Shown: positions 1-10,572 of the stretch, in pieces
How the letters are laid out: each line of letters opens with the position of its first letter
How positions within the stretch are numbered: the first letter of the stretch is position 1
NCBI RefSeq assembly: GCF_003171515.1
Contig: NC_089392.1
Location: forward strand, 1,674,001-1,738,000
Reading direction: 5' to 3'
Source: Pyrenophora tritici-repentis
Taxonomy: Eukaryota; Ascomycota; Dothideomycetes; Pleosporales; Pleosporaceae
DNA length: 64,000 nt
The notes under the pieces: generated by a model
Told to the model about the DNA's origin: nothing
Seen by the model: only the letters and a program-made list of their open reading frames with translations
The model's database searches: none
Program-made: the position numbers and the translations under genes

Positions 1-1204
1 CGGCGTCGACGCTAGGGAGGCGGAACTGCGCTTGCATAGGGAGAGAAGACATACGATTTTCGCCGGTGAATTCAGGGGTGTCAATGGAAGAGATGATGCT
101 GTCGTAGTAGAAGCGCTTGACAACGTCCAAGTTCTCGAACATGCTGAGCTCGGTGATGATATCGGTTTTGCTGGGGTCGGAAGGGGATGGCTGTTCCCAG
201 GCGTTGATACTGTGGAAGCAGAAGAAAGGGATGCTTTCGTATGTTGCTACCAATCCCTTTCCATGTACCCGGTCGACGACGTACCAGGTAGATTTTGAGT
301 TGGGGTCGAAGGGAGAGATGGAGTCGATGATATTCTTGTGCCACATGAGCGAGAGGCCGCTCCATGAGATGTGACTGCTCCAGACGCAGAGGATGACATA
401 GTTCTCTGTCAGGAAGAGCGAGTGGATGTATGCCGGCATTCCGTTGAAAGTCGCAAGGATGTCTGTCTCGCCTGTGGATGCGGATACCCGGAATAGGCGG
501 TAAGTGCTTTTGTAGCCAAAGTCGAGATTGAAATTATACATGTCTCCGTTCTTTGGGTCAGACTTGGCGTGCGCAGCGGAGAAGGGCCCTTTCAATTCTG
601 GGTGGAGAGAAGCCTGAGACGCAAACCCGGTCGGTTCTAGCGTCTCTGGATCGATCTGCTTAATGTTGGCAGAATCTGTTTTCACGTGCAGAGTCTGAAG
701 GCCATTCGTATGCCCATTGATCCCAGACTTCTCAGTACCACCGATCTTATGTCCGCCGGGCATGTTGATAGATAGTGTAACTCCGATGTTTCTCTCGTTG
801 GGCGCAGACTGGAAGAAGGCCATGACTTTGCTGAAGAAGCTGTTGCAAGGATCCCGCTTCGCTGCGAAGGTCACACTGTCAAGCTTCCCTGTCTTTCTCA
901 CCGTCTCAATATACTCATCTACTGTGCGTCGAGAACGGTATGTGACCTTTGGTGGACCATTCGCGGCAGGAAAGTCGATTTGGAAGCGGTGAACACAAGA
1001 AAAGCCGTCAAACCAATGCTTTGCAGACCAGATCTTTCCATCATCTGTTTTCGCTTTATATCCGAGCGGCCCTGTTCGATATAGGACTCCTGCAGCGTAT
1101 CGCGGTATCTCACCCTTTACGGTGAGTTCGACAGGTTCATGTTCTTGATAGTCTGTATCGAAGCCCGCCGTGTTTGGCCATACATCCGTAGTCGCGACGA
1201 CCAT
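1..1204 (-). CDS. Carotenoid oxygenase (RPE65/CCD family), 3' end outside window
   Basis: The minus strand is open without introns from the ATG at 1204 to the window edge, giving about 401 N-terminal residues. The family uses a non-haem iron held by four His to cleave carotenoids, apocarotenals or stilbenes with O2. Three iron ligands are visible: His212 (in AHAKSDP), His261 (in YIHSLFLTENY) and His331 (in FFCFHSINAWE). The family-typical start (GVLYRTGPLGY, then HWFDGF) is also present. The fourth His and the stop lie beyond base 1. No signal peptide is seen, so it is probably cytosolic or membrane-associated. Fungal members include torulene/retinal-forming and stilbene-cleaving enzymes; this sequence alone does not tell which. 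No carotenoid synthesis gene is next to it. The family call is firm, the substrate is unknown. Confidence 0.88.
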   Translation of the reverse strand, partial: MVVATTDVWPNTAGFDTDYQEHEPVELTVKGEIPRYAAGVLYRTGPLGYKAKTDDGKIWSAKHWFDGFSCVHRFQIDFPAANGPPKVTYRSRRTVDEYIETVRKTGKLDSVTFAAKRDPCNSFFSKVMAFFQSAPNERNIGVTLSINMPGGHKIGGTEKSGINGHTNGLQTLHVKTDSANIKQIDPETLEPTGFASQASLHPELKGPFSAAHAKSDPKNGDMYNFNLDFGYKSTYRLFRVSASTGETDILATFNGMPAYIHSLFLTENYVILCVWSSHISWSGLSLMWHKNIIDSISPFDPNSKSTWYVVDRVHGKGLVATYESIPFFCFHSINAWEQPSPSDPSKTDIITELSMFENLDVVKRFYYDSIISSIDTPEFTGENRMSSLPMQAQFRLPSVDA

Positions 1205-2493
1205 GTTGAGTTGCGGTCAGCGATCTTATAAGGCGATGATTGGCTTCTCTATACCGAAAAATGTAAAGCTGTGACGCGTTGAGATGGGGTTTGGGTAGTA
1301 ACGGCGGCGAAAGAAGTGGCGATGGCGCGAGTCAGGCAAACCTTAAGATGAAGATGAGATGAGTCGGGCTCAAGACGTATTCTGGGTATATCCTAAAAAC
1401 CATTCAACTTTTCGTAACTGGGCATAACTATATATATTGATCGAAGTCCATAAGCTAGCCTTATGAGATGGTAAAGCTCTCCACAACACAGTTTGCTGCG
1501 GCACATCTGTCGCCCGCCTACGGCCGTAAGGCCTTACGGCCGTAAGACCGCCGATAGCTACAGCCGCATTGGACATCGCTTCTTATTTTTGCGGATAAAC
1601 GGATTGGATGGCTTCACTAGCACCCCGGTGACATAAAATACTTAGCATACTGAATTTATAGGGGCTACTGTATTTGCCAGACACGCCGCCTAGGTGCTTG
1701 GCCAAACTATGAAGCATTTTAAATCACCCAGGTGTCAGGGAAAGATATGCAATTGGCGACCCCCAGATTGTGAAGTCTCGTCAGATCAATCTTCACTACC
1801 TAGATACACGAGCTCACTCAAGAGAGATACCTAGGTAGTATACAGCCACCTCCAATTCGTTGCTACAGCTGGAGCGTGGGAGAACAAGGCCTTCGACCCT
1901 GATTGTACCGGCCATAAGCCAATCCAACATCTAGCCGCTTTCCACGCGAGGTGCATCCACCATCTGGTTTTCTGATATGCTGTAACGCACGTCACAACAA
2001 TACTGTGTGTTTCATCGCAAACCCTGAAGTCCAGTGGGTCGCCCGGATGGGACTATAAGTACCGCTGCAAAGACGAGGTACAGACAGTGAGAAAGACAGG
2101 ACTGATATGATAACAATCGACAGGAGTGTAGAATCCAATATCGAATTCCCATTTGAAATTGTAGAACCTACGCGCATTTCGAGGGAACATGCTGACTAGA
2201 CCCAAAGCGGCGCTAGCGTGATTCTTAGCCTCAGCCCTACCATGGCCGCTCTTGCATCATCGAGACGGCGATCCAATTGCACTTTCACGCAACCACTGTC
2301 CCACGTTCCACAACCAGATATCCTCTACCTCGATGGCCTTTCAGTCTGTCACCTCTTACACGGACCGCCAGCGGTAATCGTCGTGTCAGCATAACCATCC
2401 CCACGCCGGGACTCGGATCGCAATCAAACTTTCTTACCAGCCCTGGAAGAACACGAATACTGCAACACATCCGCAACCACACAAACCACCATA
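1205..2493. other. Intergenic, divergent promoter region
   Basis: This 1.3-kb stretch separates the divergent carotenoid oxygenase and coiled-coil protein genes. Short ORFs here show no protein-like composition. It contains a 26-bp perfect palindrome (1519-1544) and a TACCTAGGTA-type palindrome near 1829. No gene is supported. Confidence 0.6.
1519..1544. repeat. 26-bp perfect palindrome
   Basis: Bases 1519-1544 equal their own reverse complement, centred on GGCC with nested CGGCCG and TTACGG motifs. On the right, GTAAG follows the last arm again, so the half-site GGCCGTAAG occurs twice. It lies about 315 bp upstream of the oxygenase start. It could be a binding site for a dimeric (for example Zn2Cys6) factor or the trace of a fold-back element; the sequence does not decide. 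Confidence 0.8.
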
Positions 2494-3528
2494 ATGGGCG
2501 CCATACTATCCCTCCCATTTAGGATCCTGAATCTGCTCCTGCCATTCACACGCGCAGGCACGCCTCTGTCTCAAGATGTTCTCCACGCAGCCGTCCTGTG
2601 CGGAACTTTATATTATGCCCCGCAGATAACCGCATGGTACGCGGCACAACAGCAGCAACAAGCAGCAGAGCAGCACATAGATCAGGCACATAACGGAGAA
2701 GAAGAAGAAATCAACGCTACACATGCCCCCCATCAAGCACAGGGCCCTGAGCCCCGAAATCCCGCTGAAGACCTCCCCTTCGACGAGCGGCTCGTACTCC
2801 AAGACGACGGCGAAGGCGACCCTCATCCCGGCCGCCCACCCCGCGCACCCACACCTCCTCCTCACGAAGACCACCACCAACACGGCGACCTCGCCGACGC
2901 TTTTGCCCCGGGCCCCGCCAACCCCCCTCCAAACCCCTCGCGAAACAACCGCGTCGTCGGCACAAAGAAAGCCAAGGCTATCCGGCGTAGGAACGAAGAA
3001 CGCCAATATAACGAATGGATACGCGAACAAGCCCAAGTCAGGCGGTTACAGGACGAGGAGGGGCGCGAGGAGAGAGAGGCGGCGCTCGCTGTAGAGCGGG
3101 AAAGGCGCGCTGTGGCCGAGGAGATTATCCGGCAGAAGGAGAGAGAAGAGAGGGAGGCACTTAAAAAGGAAAGGGAGAGGGAGGCTGAAGAGGAGGCTGC
3201 GAGGAGGGAGAGGGTGGTGGCGTATGTTAGAGATGGGATGGCAGAAAAGGGGTGTGTGGATTTGGTCGAGGCTGCATACACAGAGGGCAAAGATCGGACG
3301 TGGGTTGAGCGCCTTATTCGTGCTTCTGGTCTGCTCCAACAACTGCAGCAAGAGAGTAGCCACGTCATGTTCACTGGAAGGGATTGGCTGGTTAGAATCG
3401 ACCAAGAGGTCATGGCAAGAGCCTATGCGGAGGCTGAGCGGTTCGGTCAGGACAATGGCGGAAAAGTTGGATTTGAAGACTTTGGAGGCATGTTGGAGAA
3501 GGCTCTACTTGCAAGGGCAAATGTATGA
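2494..3528 (+). CDS. Hypothetical coiled-coil protein with N-terminal hydrophobic segment
   Basis: A single-exon gene of 344 residues. The N-terminus (about residues 1-50) is hydrophobic and could be a membrane anchor. A Q-rich stretch (about 52-60) and an acidic/proline-rich disordered part (about 65-150) follow. Residues about 155-245 are an unbroken E/R/K-rich helix, almost certainly a coiled coil. The last 100 residues look folded (WVERLIRASGL, then FTGRDWLVRID). Composition is consistent along the frame and the ATG is the first in frame after an upstream stop. I do not recognise the family. It may be a conserved Pezizomycotina protein, but that needs a search. Its stop is about 400 bp from the convergent uS7 stop. 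Confidence 0.7.
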   Translation: MGAILSLPFRILNLLLPFTRAGTPLSQDVLHAAVLCGTLYYAPQITAWYAAQQQQQAAEQHIDQAHNGEEEEINATHAPHQAQGPEPRNPAEDLPFDERLVLQDDGEGDPHPGRPPRAPTPPPHEDHHQHGDLADAFAPGPANPPPNPSRNNRVVGTKKAKAIRRRNEERQYNEWIREQAQVRRLQDEEGREEREAALAVERERRAVAEEIIRQKEREEREALKKEREREAEEEAARRERVVAYVRDGMAEKGCVDLVEAAYTEGKDRTWVERLIRASGLLQQLQQESSHVMFTGRDWLVRIDQEVMARAYAEAERFGQDNGGKVGFEDFGGMLEKALLARANV

Positions 3529-3932
3529 AACGATTTATACAAAACTTGGGTCTCAGTACGCACGGCGCCGACAACATCAAGATGACATGAGGAAAAAAAA
3601 AGATACCCATAGATGCATCTATCTATCAAAGTGATTTACATTGGCGTTGTTGTGCTACCCAGCGAATAGCTTACATACACCATCTTCCACGGCCGCGACT
3701 GCAAAGATTCCTCATCCCGCCCTAGCATCACCAAGCAATGATTTGGTCTTTTGAACGTGGTATCGTATTGTTCATTTTTGTCATGCAACCATGAAAGGGG
3801 TCTTATTCGCCTAGAGAAGCCGTGCCATGCATAAGAATCCCCATCCCGTCCGATCAAAATCCGACCAGAGCAGCCATTGGAAAAAACTCCTTCCAGAGAC
3901 ACCATGCACACACATACCCAGAATGCACACCT
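3529..3932. other. Convergent 3' ends
   Basis: This 404-bp stretch lies between the convergent coiled-coil and uS7 genes and must hold both 3' UTRs. An A-rich tract lies at about 3590-3602. No ORF in it looks coding. Confidence 0.55.
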
Positions 3933-4814
3933 TTATCGGTTGGACTTGGCGACACGCTCGAGCTCATCCTTCTTTTTGATGGCGTACGAGTTGCTGCTTC
4001 CCTTGGCAGCGTTGATAAGCTCTTCAGCGAGGCACTCGGCAATGCTCTTGACGTTGCGGAAAGAGGCCTCACGCGCACCGATGGTAAGGAGGGAGATACC
4101 CTGGTTGACGCGGCGGAGGGGTGAAACATCGACGGCCTGGCGACGGACGGTACCGGCGGAACCGATACGGGTGGAGTCTTCACGGGGACCGCAGTTGACA
4201 ATGGCATCGACGGCGACCTGGATGGGGTTCTGGTCGGTCATGATGTGGATCTGCGATTATCAGTCAGCGCCAAATTTCTTCCAGCATTTCTCTCGTCTGA
4301 AAATTTCTAAGGAGTCATTCGACGTACAATCTCGAAAGCGTGAGCAACGATACGGACAGCCATGAGCTTCTTTCCGTTGTTGCGGCCGTTCATCATGAGC
4401 GAGTTGGTAAGACGCTCAATGATGGGGCACTGGGCCTTCCTGAATCGCTTGACGGCATATCGGCCGGCCGAGTGTGAAATGTAGACGGGGGAGCGGATCT
4501 GAATGTAGTCGCTGCGGCTTCAGTTAGCCGAAGGTCTCGCAGCGCAATACAAAAGTATCCAATGCCACCACCAGTATTCCTGTATCAAGGTGTGCGGCGC
4601 GATATCGTAGGGGAAACGTACGTCAATGAGATGTCGCGGACTTCGACCTCCTCGTAGGACCACTGCGAAGAATTAGATTTGTGTAGAGACTTTGAATTCG
4701 CCATGAGCCTGCCTTGTTGAACAGCTTGACGCTGCCTTGCTCGTCGGTGACCTCCTTGGGGAGGATGGCAATGCCGGTGGGGTTCTCGACCTCGATTTCT
4801 CCGTTGTCAGACAT
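3933..4814 (-). CDS. rps5: 40S ribosomal protein S5 (uS7)
   Basis: This is uS7, a small-subunit protein at the 40S head contacting the 3' domain of 18S rRNA near the E site. Four exons (4814-4713, 4662-4622, 4511-4328, 4250-3933) give 214 residues, the usual fungal length. Recognisable stretches are [35 protein letters not shown] and the C-terminal [11 protein letters not shown]. Introns 2 and 3 have normal GT donors. Intron 1 (4712-4663, 50 nt) must start with GC, because the conserved LFNK-WS junction needs the break after the AAG codon, giving AAG|GCAGGC...CGCAG|TGG. So it is a GC-AG intron. Many small introns near the start are typical of fungal ribosomal protein genes. Confidence 0.96.
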
Positions 4815-5547
4815 GATGGCGGTTGTCGGTGTTGGAAGGAGAAAGAGGGTTGGGCGTCGGAGTCGTTGTCGCTGCTGTCGGTCGCAGTTTCCGCGAGTGT
4901 GTCGAACTCAATATTCCTTCGCTTGTGCGCCAATAGTGCGCTAGTGGGGCTTGGCAATCCCGTCCAGGGCTCTTTCCAGCGACGCCCCACCGCAATGGCA
5001 CCTTTGAAAATATCCAATCAATGAAGCCTGTCTCTGCCAGTTTGGTTTCGTTCGAGCGTCTTAGGCGTATTAGATTCACTCAAATGTTTTGTTCGCTTGG
5101 GGGTGTGGAGACATCAACAGACTTTAATATTCATGACGTCCCAGTGTGTTCGAAATATCTGGGTGAGAAGTGCTCACGATCCTCAAGGGAATGGTATGAA
5201 CCTCGAATTAAATACAATGTATGAGAACAGTATCCTGCACATATGAAAAGCTATTCAGTCGCAGTATCTGCATAACGGTCGTTGAAGATGTGGAACAAAT
5301 TCAACAACACTAACAATGAATTACGGTATCGTAAGTGGAAAAGACAAAATCAAAACTGTGGTATATTGCGCAGTCACTGCCCCAGAACACCCCAGCAAAG
5401 AAGACAAATAAACGCCAGTTTTGGATGTAAATCCGTCGCCGCCAACTCCATGCAATGCGGGTAAGCAGAGGATGAAGCTACTGTTAGAAACAAACTCATT
5501 TCACAACTCTCGGTATGCTCTCTTCAGCACAACGGTCACCGAGGCAC
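4815..5547. other. Intergenic, uS7 promoter and Cut12-like 3' region
   Basis: The stretch holds the uS7 promoter/5' UTR and the 3' region of the Cut12-like gene, both on the minus strand. The part next to the uS7 start is GC-rich with several C-tracts on the coding strand. No gene is supported. Confidence 0.5.
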
Positions 5548-7679
5548 TCACGCCCGACGACCATTACCGATTCTTGACACAGGTGCGCTGATGTCTCTTC
5601 GGCTGCCCGCGCCTGCAATCATCTGCTTCATCGGCGTTCCGTGGCCGTCGGCCATGCTCCTAGTCCTTCCGCGTCGCTCACGGATCGCTGCAAGGGCAGC
5701 CTCTCGGTCAAAGCCAACGTTGTTCAGGGACAGCTCGCCCAAGATAGGTGTCTTTGCATCAGCTGCCGCATGTGCAACGGTCGAAGGAGTCATAGGCCCC
5801 CGACCGGACTTGAATGCTGGAGTTGCAGGGGAGAAGTGAAGAGGGATGGTAGTTGTGGTCGTGACGGTACGCGTGAAATACGGTGTGGCAGGACCTATGG
5901 GCTCTCGGCTTGGTGGTGGCGGTGACATATCCTCGTCCTCGCTGTCATCTAATGCATCTTCGTGGATGCTGATGTCGACGGATTTACTTTGGCGGCCACG
6001 TACGGACTCCACTCGAGATACCGGGCGGGACTCCGGAAGGGCGATTTCCTCGGCTCTAACTGTCGAAATTCGTGTGTTGGAGGCAAACGAGGATGCTTTA
6101 CTTGTTTCTACTGCCGTTGATTGCTCTACGGGCGTGATGCGTTCTGCCGACTGATGCATCTTCTTAGGAGAGGGGACGGAGCGGAAGGTACCGGTCGATG
6201 GGGAGAAGGCGACAACCGTGTCTGGCTCATTGGCATTCTGCTCTGCTGGCGGTGTAATCGGGCGTTGATCCTCAGTGGGCTCCTGCTTCACAACGTCCTC
6301 CATCGCCTCATCTCCTTGGTCGCTAGCGGGGGGTGTGAAGACAGGAAGCGAAGTTTTGATGCGCTGCATCTCAACCTCGAGGGTATCGTCGTGGACATAG
6401 TTCTTGCCGCTGTTCTCGGCCAGGCGGCAGGAACAGCACTGGAACTGGCACTCCATCTTCATGAAGTCAATCTGCTCCTCGGCGCGCTCACGGGCACGCT
6501 TCTCTGCTGCCAGCTCCTGCTGTATGAAGCGCAGCTCAACAGCACCCTTCTTGGGCGAAACATTTTCTTTGTCGTCATCGTTGCGGGAGGGGTTGTGTTG
6601 CTTGCGTGGTGAACGGACTGGTGATGCGAACTCGTCAACTTCTTCGTTGTCGGCTGCTGGCAGTGGTATTTGTCCTTCGGCAGCGATACGCAGGACTTCC
6701 TCCTCTTTCAAACTCGTCTTCAGAGCGTCACGTTCTCCCTCAGCTAGGCTTAACTTCTCCTGCAATGCCTGCACCTCCTCGTCAAGACGTTTGCTGACAC
6801 TCTCAAGCTCGACCTGCAAGCTGTAAACCTCATTCTTGTACTTGGCGGCCTCCTCAGTCTTGAACTTGACATCCGACTCGGCTCGCTGCAGATTACGCTG
6901 CAAGCCTTGGATCTTAGTCTGTAGCTGCGGGATCATCGACGAGTGTCGCAACTTGTCGTTGTTCGCCTCTACCCATTGCTTCTTGTAACTTCGGTATTTG
7001 CCTTCGTAGATCTTGCTCTGGTTCTCTGCCTCAATCTGAGGTGTGTTAACAGGGGGCCGCAAAGTGTATGACATGCCGGACTTACCATCTTATGTTGCAT
7101 GTTCTTCCATCTCTCCTCGTTCTGCTTGAAAACTGTCTCCCATTGGTTAATGGCAGCCTTGTTTGCCTTGCGCTCCTTCTCGTATCGCTCCTTGGTGATG
7201 GCCATGTCCAGTGAACCGCTTGCGTGCTCAAGTTCGCTCTTGAGCTCGTCGATACGCATATCACGCCGGCTTAGCGCCATTTCGTGCTCCTTTTCCTTCT
7301 TCGCGTGTTCCTTGGCAATCTTGTTGAGCTTCTCACCATTTCGTATCCTCTCCTTGTCAAGCAGCTCTTTGAAGCGTTTGCATGCTTCGCGGGGGTCCTT
7401 AACCTCGAGGTTCTCGAACATGCCCGTAAGTGCTGTAACGGACACGTCCGAGTCGGTTCGGCGGTGCGTGTGTCGCAATGGGGAATTGGGCCGGAGGGTC
7501 GGAGTCGATGGCGACATGACTGGTGAGCCGTTTTGAGAGCCTCCGTACTTTAATGCTGTGCCTACGCCGCGGTCAGGGCTAGCGGGAAAGATGGGCATGC
7601 CAGGCGAGAAAGGCATTTTGTTGGGCGATAGAGGTGCGGGCGGATCCATTGGGACCGGCGATTCTTTGAGGCGCGCCAA
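5548..7679 (-). CDS. Spindle pole body protein, Cut12-like
   Basis: Two exons (7679-7086 and 7035-5548) joined by a 50-nt GT-AG intron encode about 693 residues. In S. pombe, Cut12 sits at the spindle pole body and promotes mitotic entry through Plo1. Residues 1-85 are Ser/Pro-rich with many SP/TP sites (possible Cdk sites). Residues about 85-300 form a long coiled coil (FKELLDKERIRNGEKLNKI, then WETVFKQNEERWKNMQ) that the intron splits. This part resembles the Pfam Cut12 domain. The rest is disordered, with repeated SP motifs, acidic runs and a basic C-terminus. The family call rests on coiled-coil wording and the SP-rich layout, so it is fairly but not fully certain. A GTGAGT overlaps the stop, so a further 3' exon is possible. 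Confidence 0.7.
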
Positions 7680-9502
7680 CTTGACGGTATTGAAGGGGAT
7701 TAATTGGATTGAAGAGGGGTAGACGCTTAAGTAGCAGGTTCAGTTTTGATGGTCCAGGGAAGATGCGCTGCAGATGTCCATGTATGATGAGGTGGTGCGA
7801 GCGCAGATATTACCACACGTAAATAGCGCTAGTCCACCATGCGACGCTGTTTCCCTGCACCATAGCAACGCGCACGGGCCATGCCACCCGGTTTCTCGAA
7901 CCCCACGTCATCTACGACTGCTCATGTTAATACTCTGAGGGGTAGCATCGTGAGTCTGTACGTTGTTGTCTTCAACAAACTGTTATTGCATCTTCCAACC
8001 GCACATTAAGCTGCCTCAATCGCACAGAGGCTATGTTTCTTTTCGAGGAAACTTCTAGATGCACCACACCGCATCTTTGGCTGTCCTTTTTCTTAGCTGT
8101 TACATCATCTAGACCGCTTCCCACTTCTAGAAAGGCTTTCTCGCTGACATCGGGTCCCCTCTCTTCATCACGACACGCCCCACACAGTACACATATGATG
8201 AATTCTAGCGCGGGACTCCATACACATGTCGAGATCACATTGGAATCAACGATACAATCTAGCTGTGGGGGACTTTGAAGACCCGAGAGCAGATATTGTA
8301 ACAACGAACAGAAAGAAGACGCTAACCGAATTCCGCTCTATATTGCTCATATTACTAAAGTCCAAGATGTGACAGGAGACAAGAAAGATCACAAGGATCG
8401 CGATAAATCCATGGACTGGGTAAGTACAGCTGATTTTCGATATCTCTGTATTCAATATGATACGTCGTGAATGTGACTCCTCCAAAGGACACTCTGAATT
8501 CCCCGGTAGACATGCGGACCATGGAAGCTAATCACTATACTTAGAACGCCCTCAATCTGTGTCGCTAAGTTTGCGTCCACAGAATAGATCAAGTGGTACG
8601 CATCCGCATGTTTGGGTTCAACATCAACAAGCTTCCTGTTACTCCTTTGGTTCTGGGCCTTTGAATTCCCAGACTTATTCTTTCCTACATGCTACCCTCG
8701 CGATGATACCCACTCAAGTGACGTACACTAGTCGAAAGTGATTTACAATCTTCTTACTTCTTGGCCTGGTCTACGGGGACATATGATGGCACGTTTCGCA
8801 AAATAGATCCAATCCGATTCGTCAATAGGTCTGCATATACTGGTATGGATCTACTGGGAATTAAGTAAGTTGCCTGAGCAATGTCCCGGTATTTAACATC
8901 CGTTCGGACTGGAATAGGTCCAGTAGTAGTAGTAGTAGCCCAAAAAGTCGCATCCCGATGAAGCATTTGCCAAGCCTTGGCATTGCTCTAACAAGCTTTT
9001 CATGCTTACTTACTAGTTGAAATGCAGGCGGGCACGGCATTTGCGACGTGAAATACCACACAGGTCACGGCCTTGTCCATCCGTCCTCTAGTCCTGCAAT
9101 GTGCTCCGAACTACGCATGGCGCTAGGGGTGCTCACAGCGAATGCGAGTCTGGCGGAAAACCTGTTACAAGCAAGATGCGACACGCGGCTTTCCGCTCTC
9201 GCATGGTTCCCGAGGTCGTTAACAAGTATCGGTATGCACGTGTCGGAGAGAGCTTGTGCTTCGGCCTACCATACTCCCAAATACCGCGGACTCTTCGACG
9301 CGTGACGTGGATTGAGGCATTTTCCCCAACCATGTCCAGTTTGGAGAAGGGCGACGTATACACAGCCCCGTTCTTGGCAAGTCGACATCTAGACAGTCGC
9401 CCGCCGCCGCTGCTACAGTAGGCGGACCACAAATGCCTCGCGCTGCTTCTTTTTGACCCTCTTCTCTCGTCTTGTTAGGATCGGAGCACTTCCCAAGGCT
9501 CA
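7680..9502. other. Intergenic, 1.8 kb, no supported gene
   Basis: This lies between the divergent Cut12-like gene and the gene at 9503. Short ORFs occur on both strands, but none has protein-like composition or a plausible start context. An (AGT)n microsatellite of about six units lies at 8922-8938. Confidence 0.5.
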
Positions 9503-10303
9503 ATGATTCAAAATGTCGTCTCCCTCCACAACATCACCGGTGGCGATGCGGTGAAATTTCCCTTTTCTCCAGCCGACTACCAGCGCTATGTGTTCGGCGA
9601 CGATCGACTAGCGCATCGCTTTGGCAGGGAGCTCGCTAAGGTTTTTATTCCGACCATCTGCAACTCGAGAGACGATTTCGCCGTTGCCGTTCTATCCGAA
9701 AAGGTCCCAACGGCTACACACAGCCTCCGCGACCACTTCGTAGCGTATCTCAATCGGCATCTTATAGCGAATAACGCGTCGCCAGCACTGAAAATCGATT
9801 TCCACCATGTGGGAAGCAATACGAAGCTACGGAACGGTCCGTCGACCAGCAAGAGAAACGCCTATCATATCGACACTGAGCGCCTCCAAGACAGGACCCT
9901 CATCGTTCTCGCCGACTTCCGAACAGGCCAAGCGTGGGAGGACCTGGTTAGATCGTCATTCGGCGCCCGAGGTGTCACGACTATCTTCGCCTACTTGGCA
10001 TCTCTTGACCAGTCCACCACCACTACAGCCCTGACCAAATTCCTCTCCTCGGTCATCAGTCCCTCGATGAAGGAAATTCAGAATATCTCCCAACCGCCCA
10101 ACTTTGTCATGAACGAGTGCTTCGTCAAATTTATACTGGGAAGAGAATACAGCGAGTTTTGCCCGTTCATAAGACGGCAAGACGACCACTTCGTAAGGCT
10201 GCTGTTGGATCATGCCATAAACGGTCACTATCACGATGATCAAGAACATGCGCACAATGTGCAATTCTTACTGTGGGAGGTCGAAGCGCGGGAAAGCATG
10301 TAA
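9503..10303 (+). CDS. Uncharacterised protein, possibly phosphoribosyltransferase-like
   Basis: A single-exon ORF of 266 residues starts at 9503 and has no signal peptide or membrane segment. The middle (about residues 130-170) reads as a beta strand TLIVLADFRTGQAW followed by a helix and GARGVTTIFAYLA. This resembles the PRPP-binding loop region of type I phosphoribosyltransferases (hydrophobic strand, acidic residue, TG, helix, then GA..V...A strand). However, the acidic pair is reduced to a single Asp, so activity would be doubtful. The N-terminal FSPADYQRYVFGDDRLAHRFGREL resembles the lead-in of bacterial ComF-like PRTases. All of this is pattern recognition without an alignment. Isolated gene; no purine or pyrimidine pathway neighbours. 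Confidence 0.55.
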   Translation: MIQNVVSLHNITGGDAVKFPFSPADYQRYVFGDDRLAHRFGRELAKVFIPTICNSRDDFAVAVLSEKVPTATHSLRDHFVAYLNRHLIANNASPALKIDFHHVGSNTKLRNGPSTSKRNAYHIDTERLQDRTLIVLADFRTGQAWEDLVRSSFGARGVTTIFAYLASLDQSTTTTALTKFLSSVISPSMKEIQNISQPPNFVMNECFVKFILGREYSEFCPFIRRQDDHFVRLLLDHAINGHYHDDQEHAHNVQFLLWEVEARESM

Positions 10304-10572
10304 TCAGGACGGAGGCCGACAGCGTTAATGGCAAGACACTCTCACAGCAATCAATGGGCTCTGCAGCCCTGCATGTTAAATTCTTTGTTTTGCGAACAAA
10401 CATCCGCATGTGTCTTGTCTGATGTTCCGGATGCGGGTTTGCGGTTTGCATCCCTTTGTTCGCTTGTCGCATCGCTCCAAACATTGCAACCATAAACTCA
10501 CTCCACCCTCTGGCTGTAAATCGTTGTTTCTCTTGTTCTTGTCGCGTAATTCACGTCGAAGACTACCAAAGC

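Noticed and set aside
2608..3413. Long minus-strand ORFs opposite the coiled-coil gene
   Set aside because: They are mirror frames of the biased E/R-rich coding sequence on the plus strand.
7972..8304. 110-residue minus-strand ORF with several Cys
   Set aside because: Starts and ends without gene context and shows no recognisable domain; likely a chance ORF.
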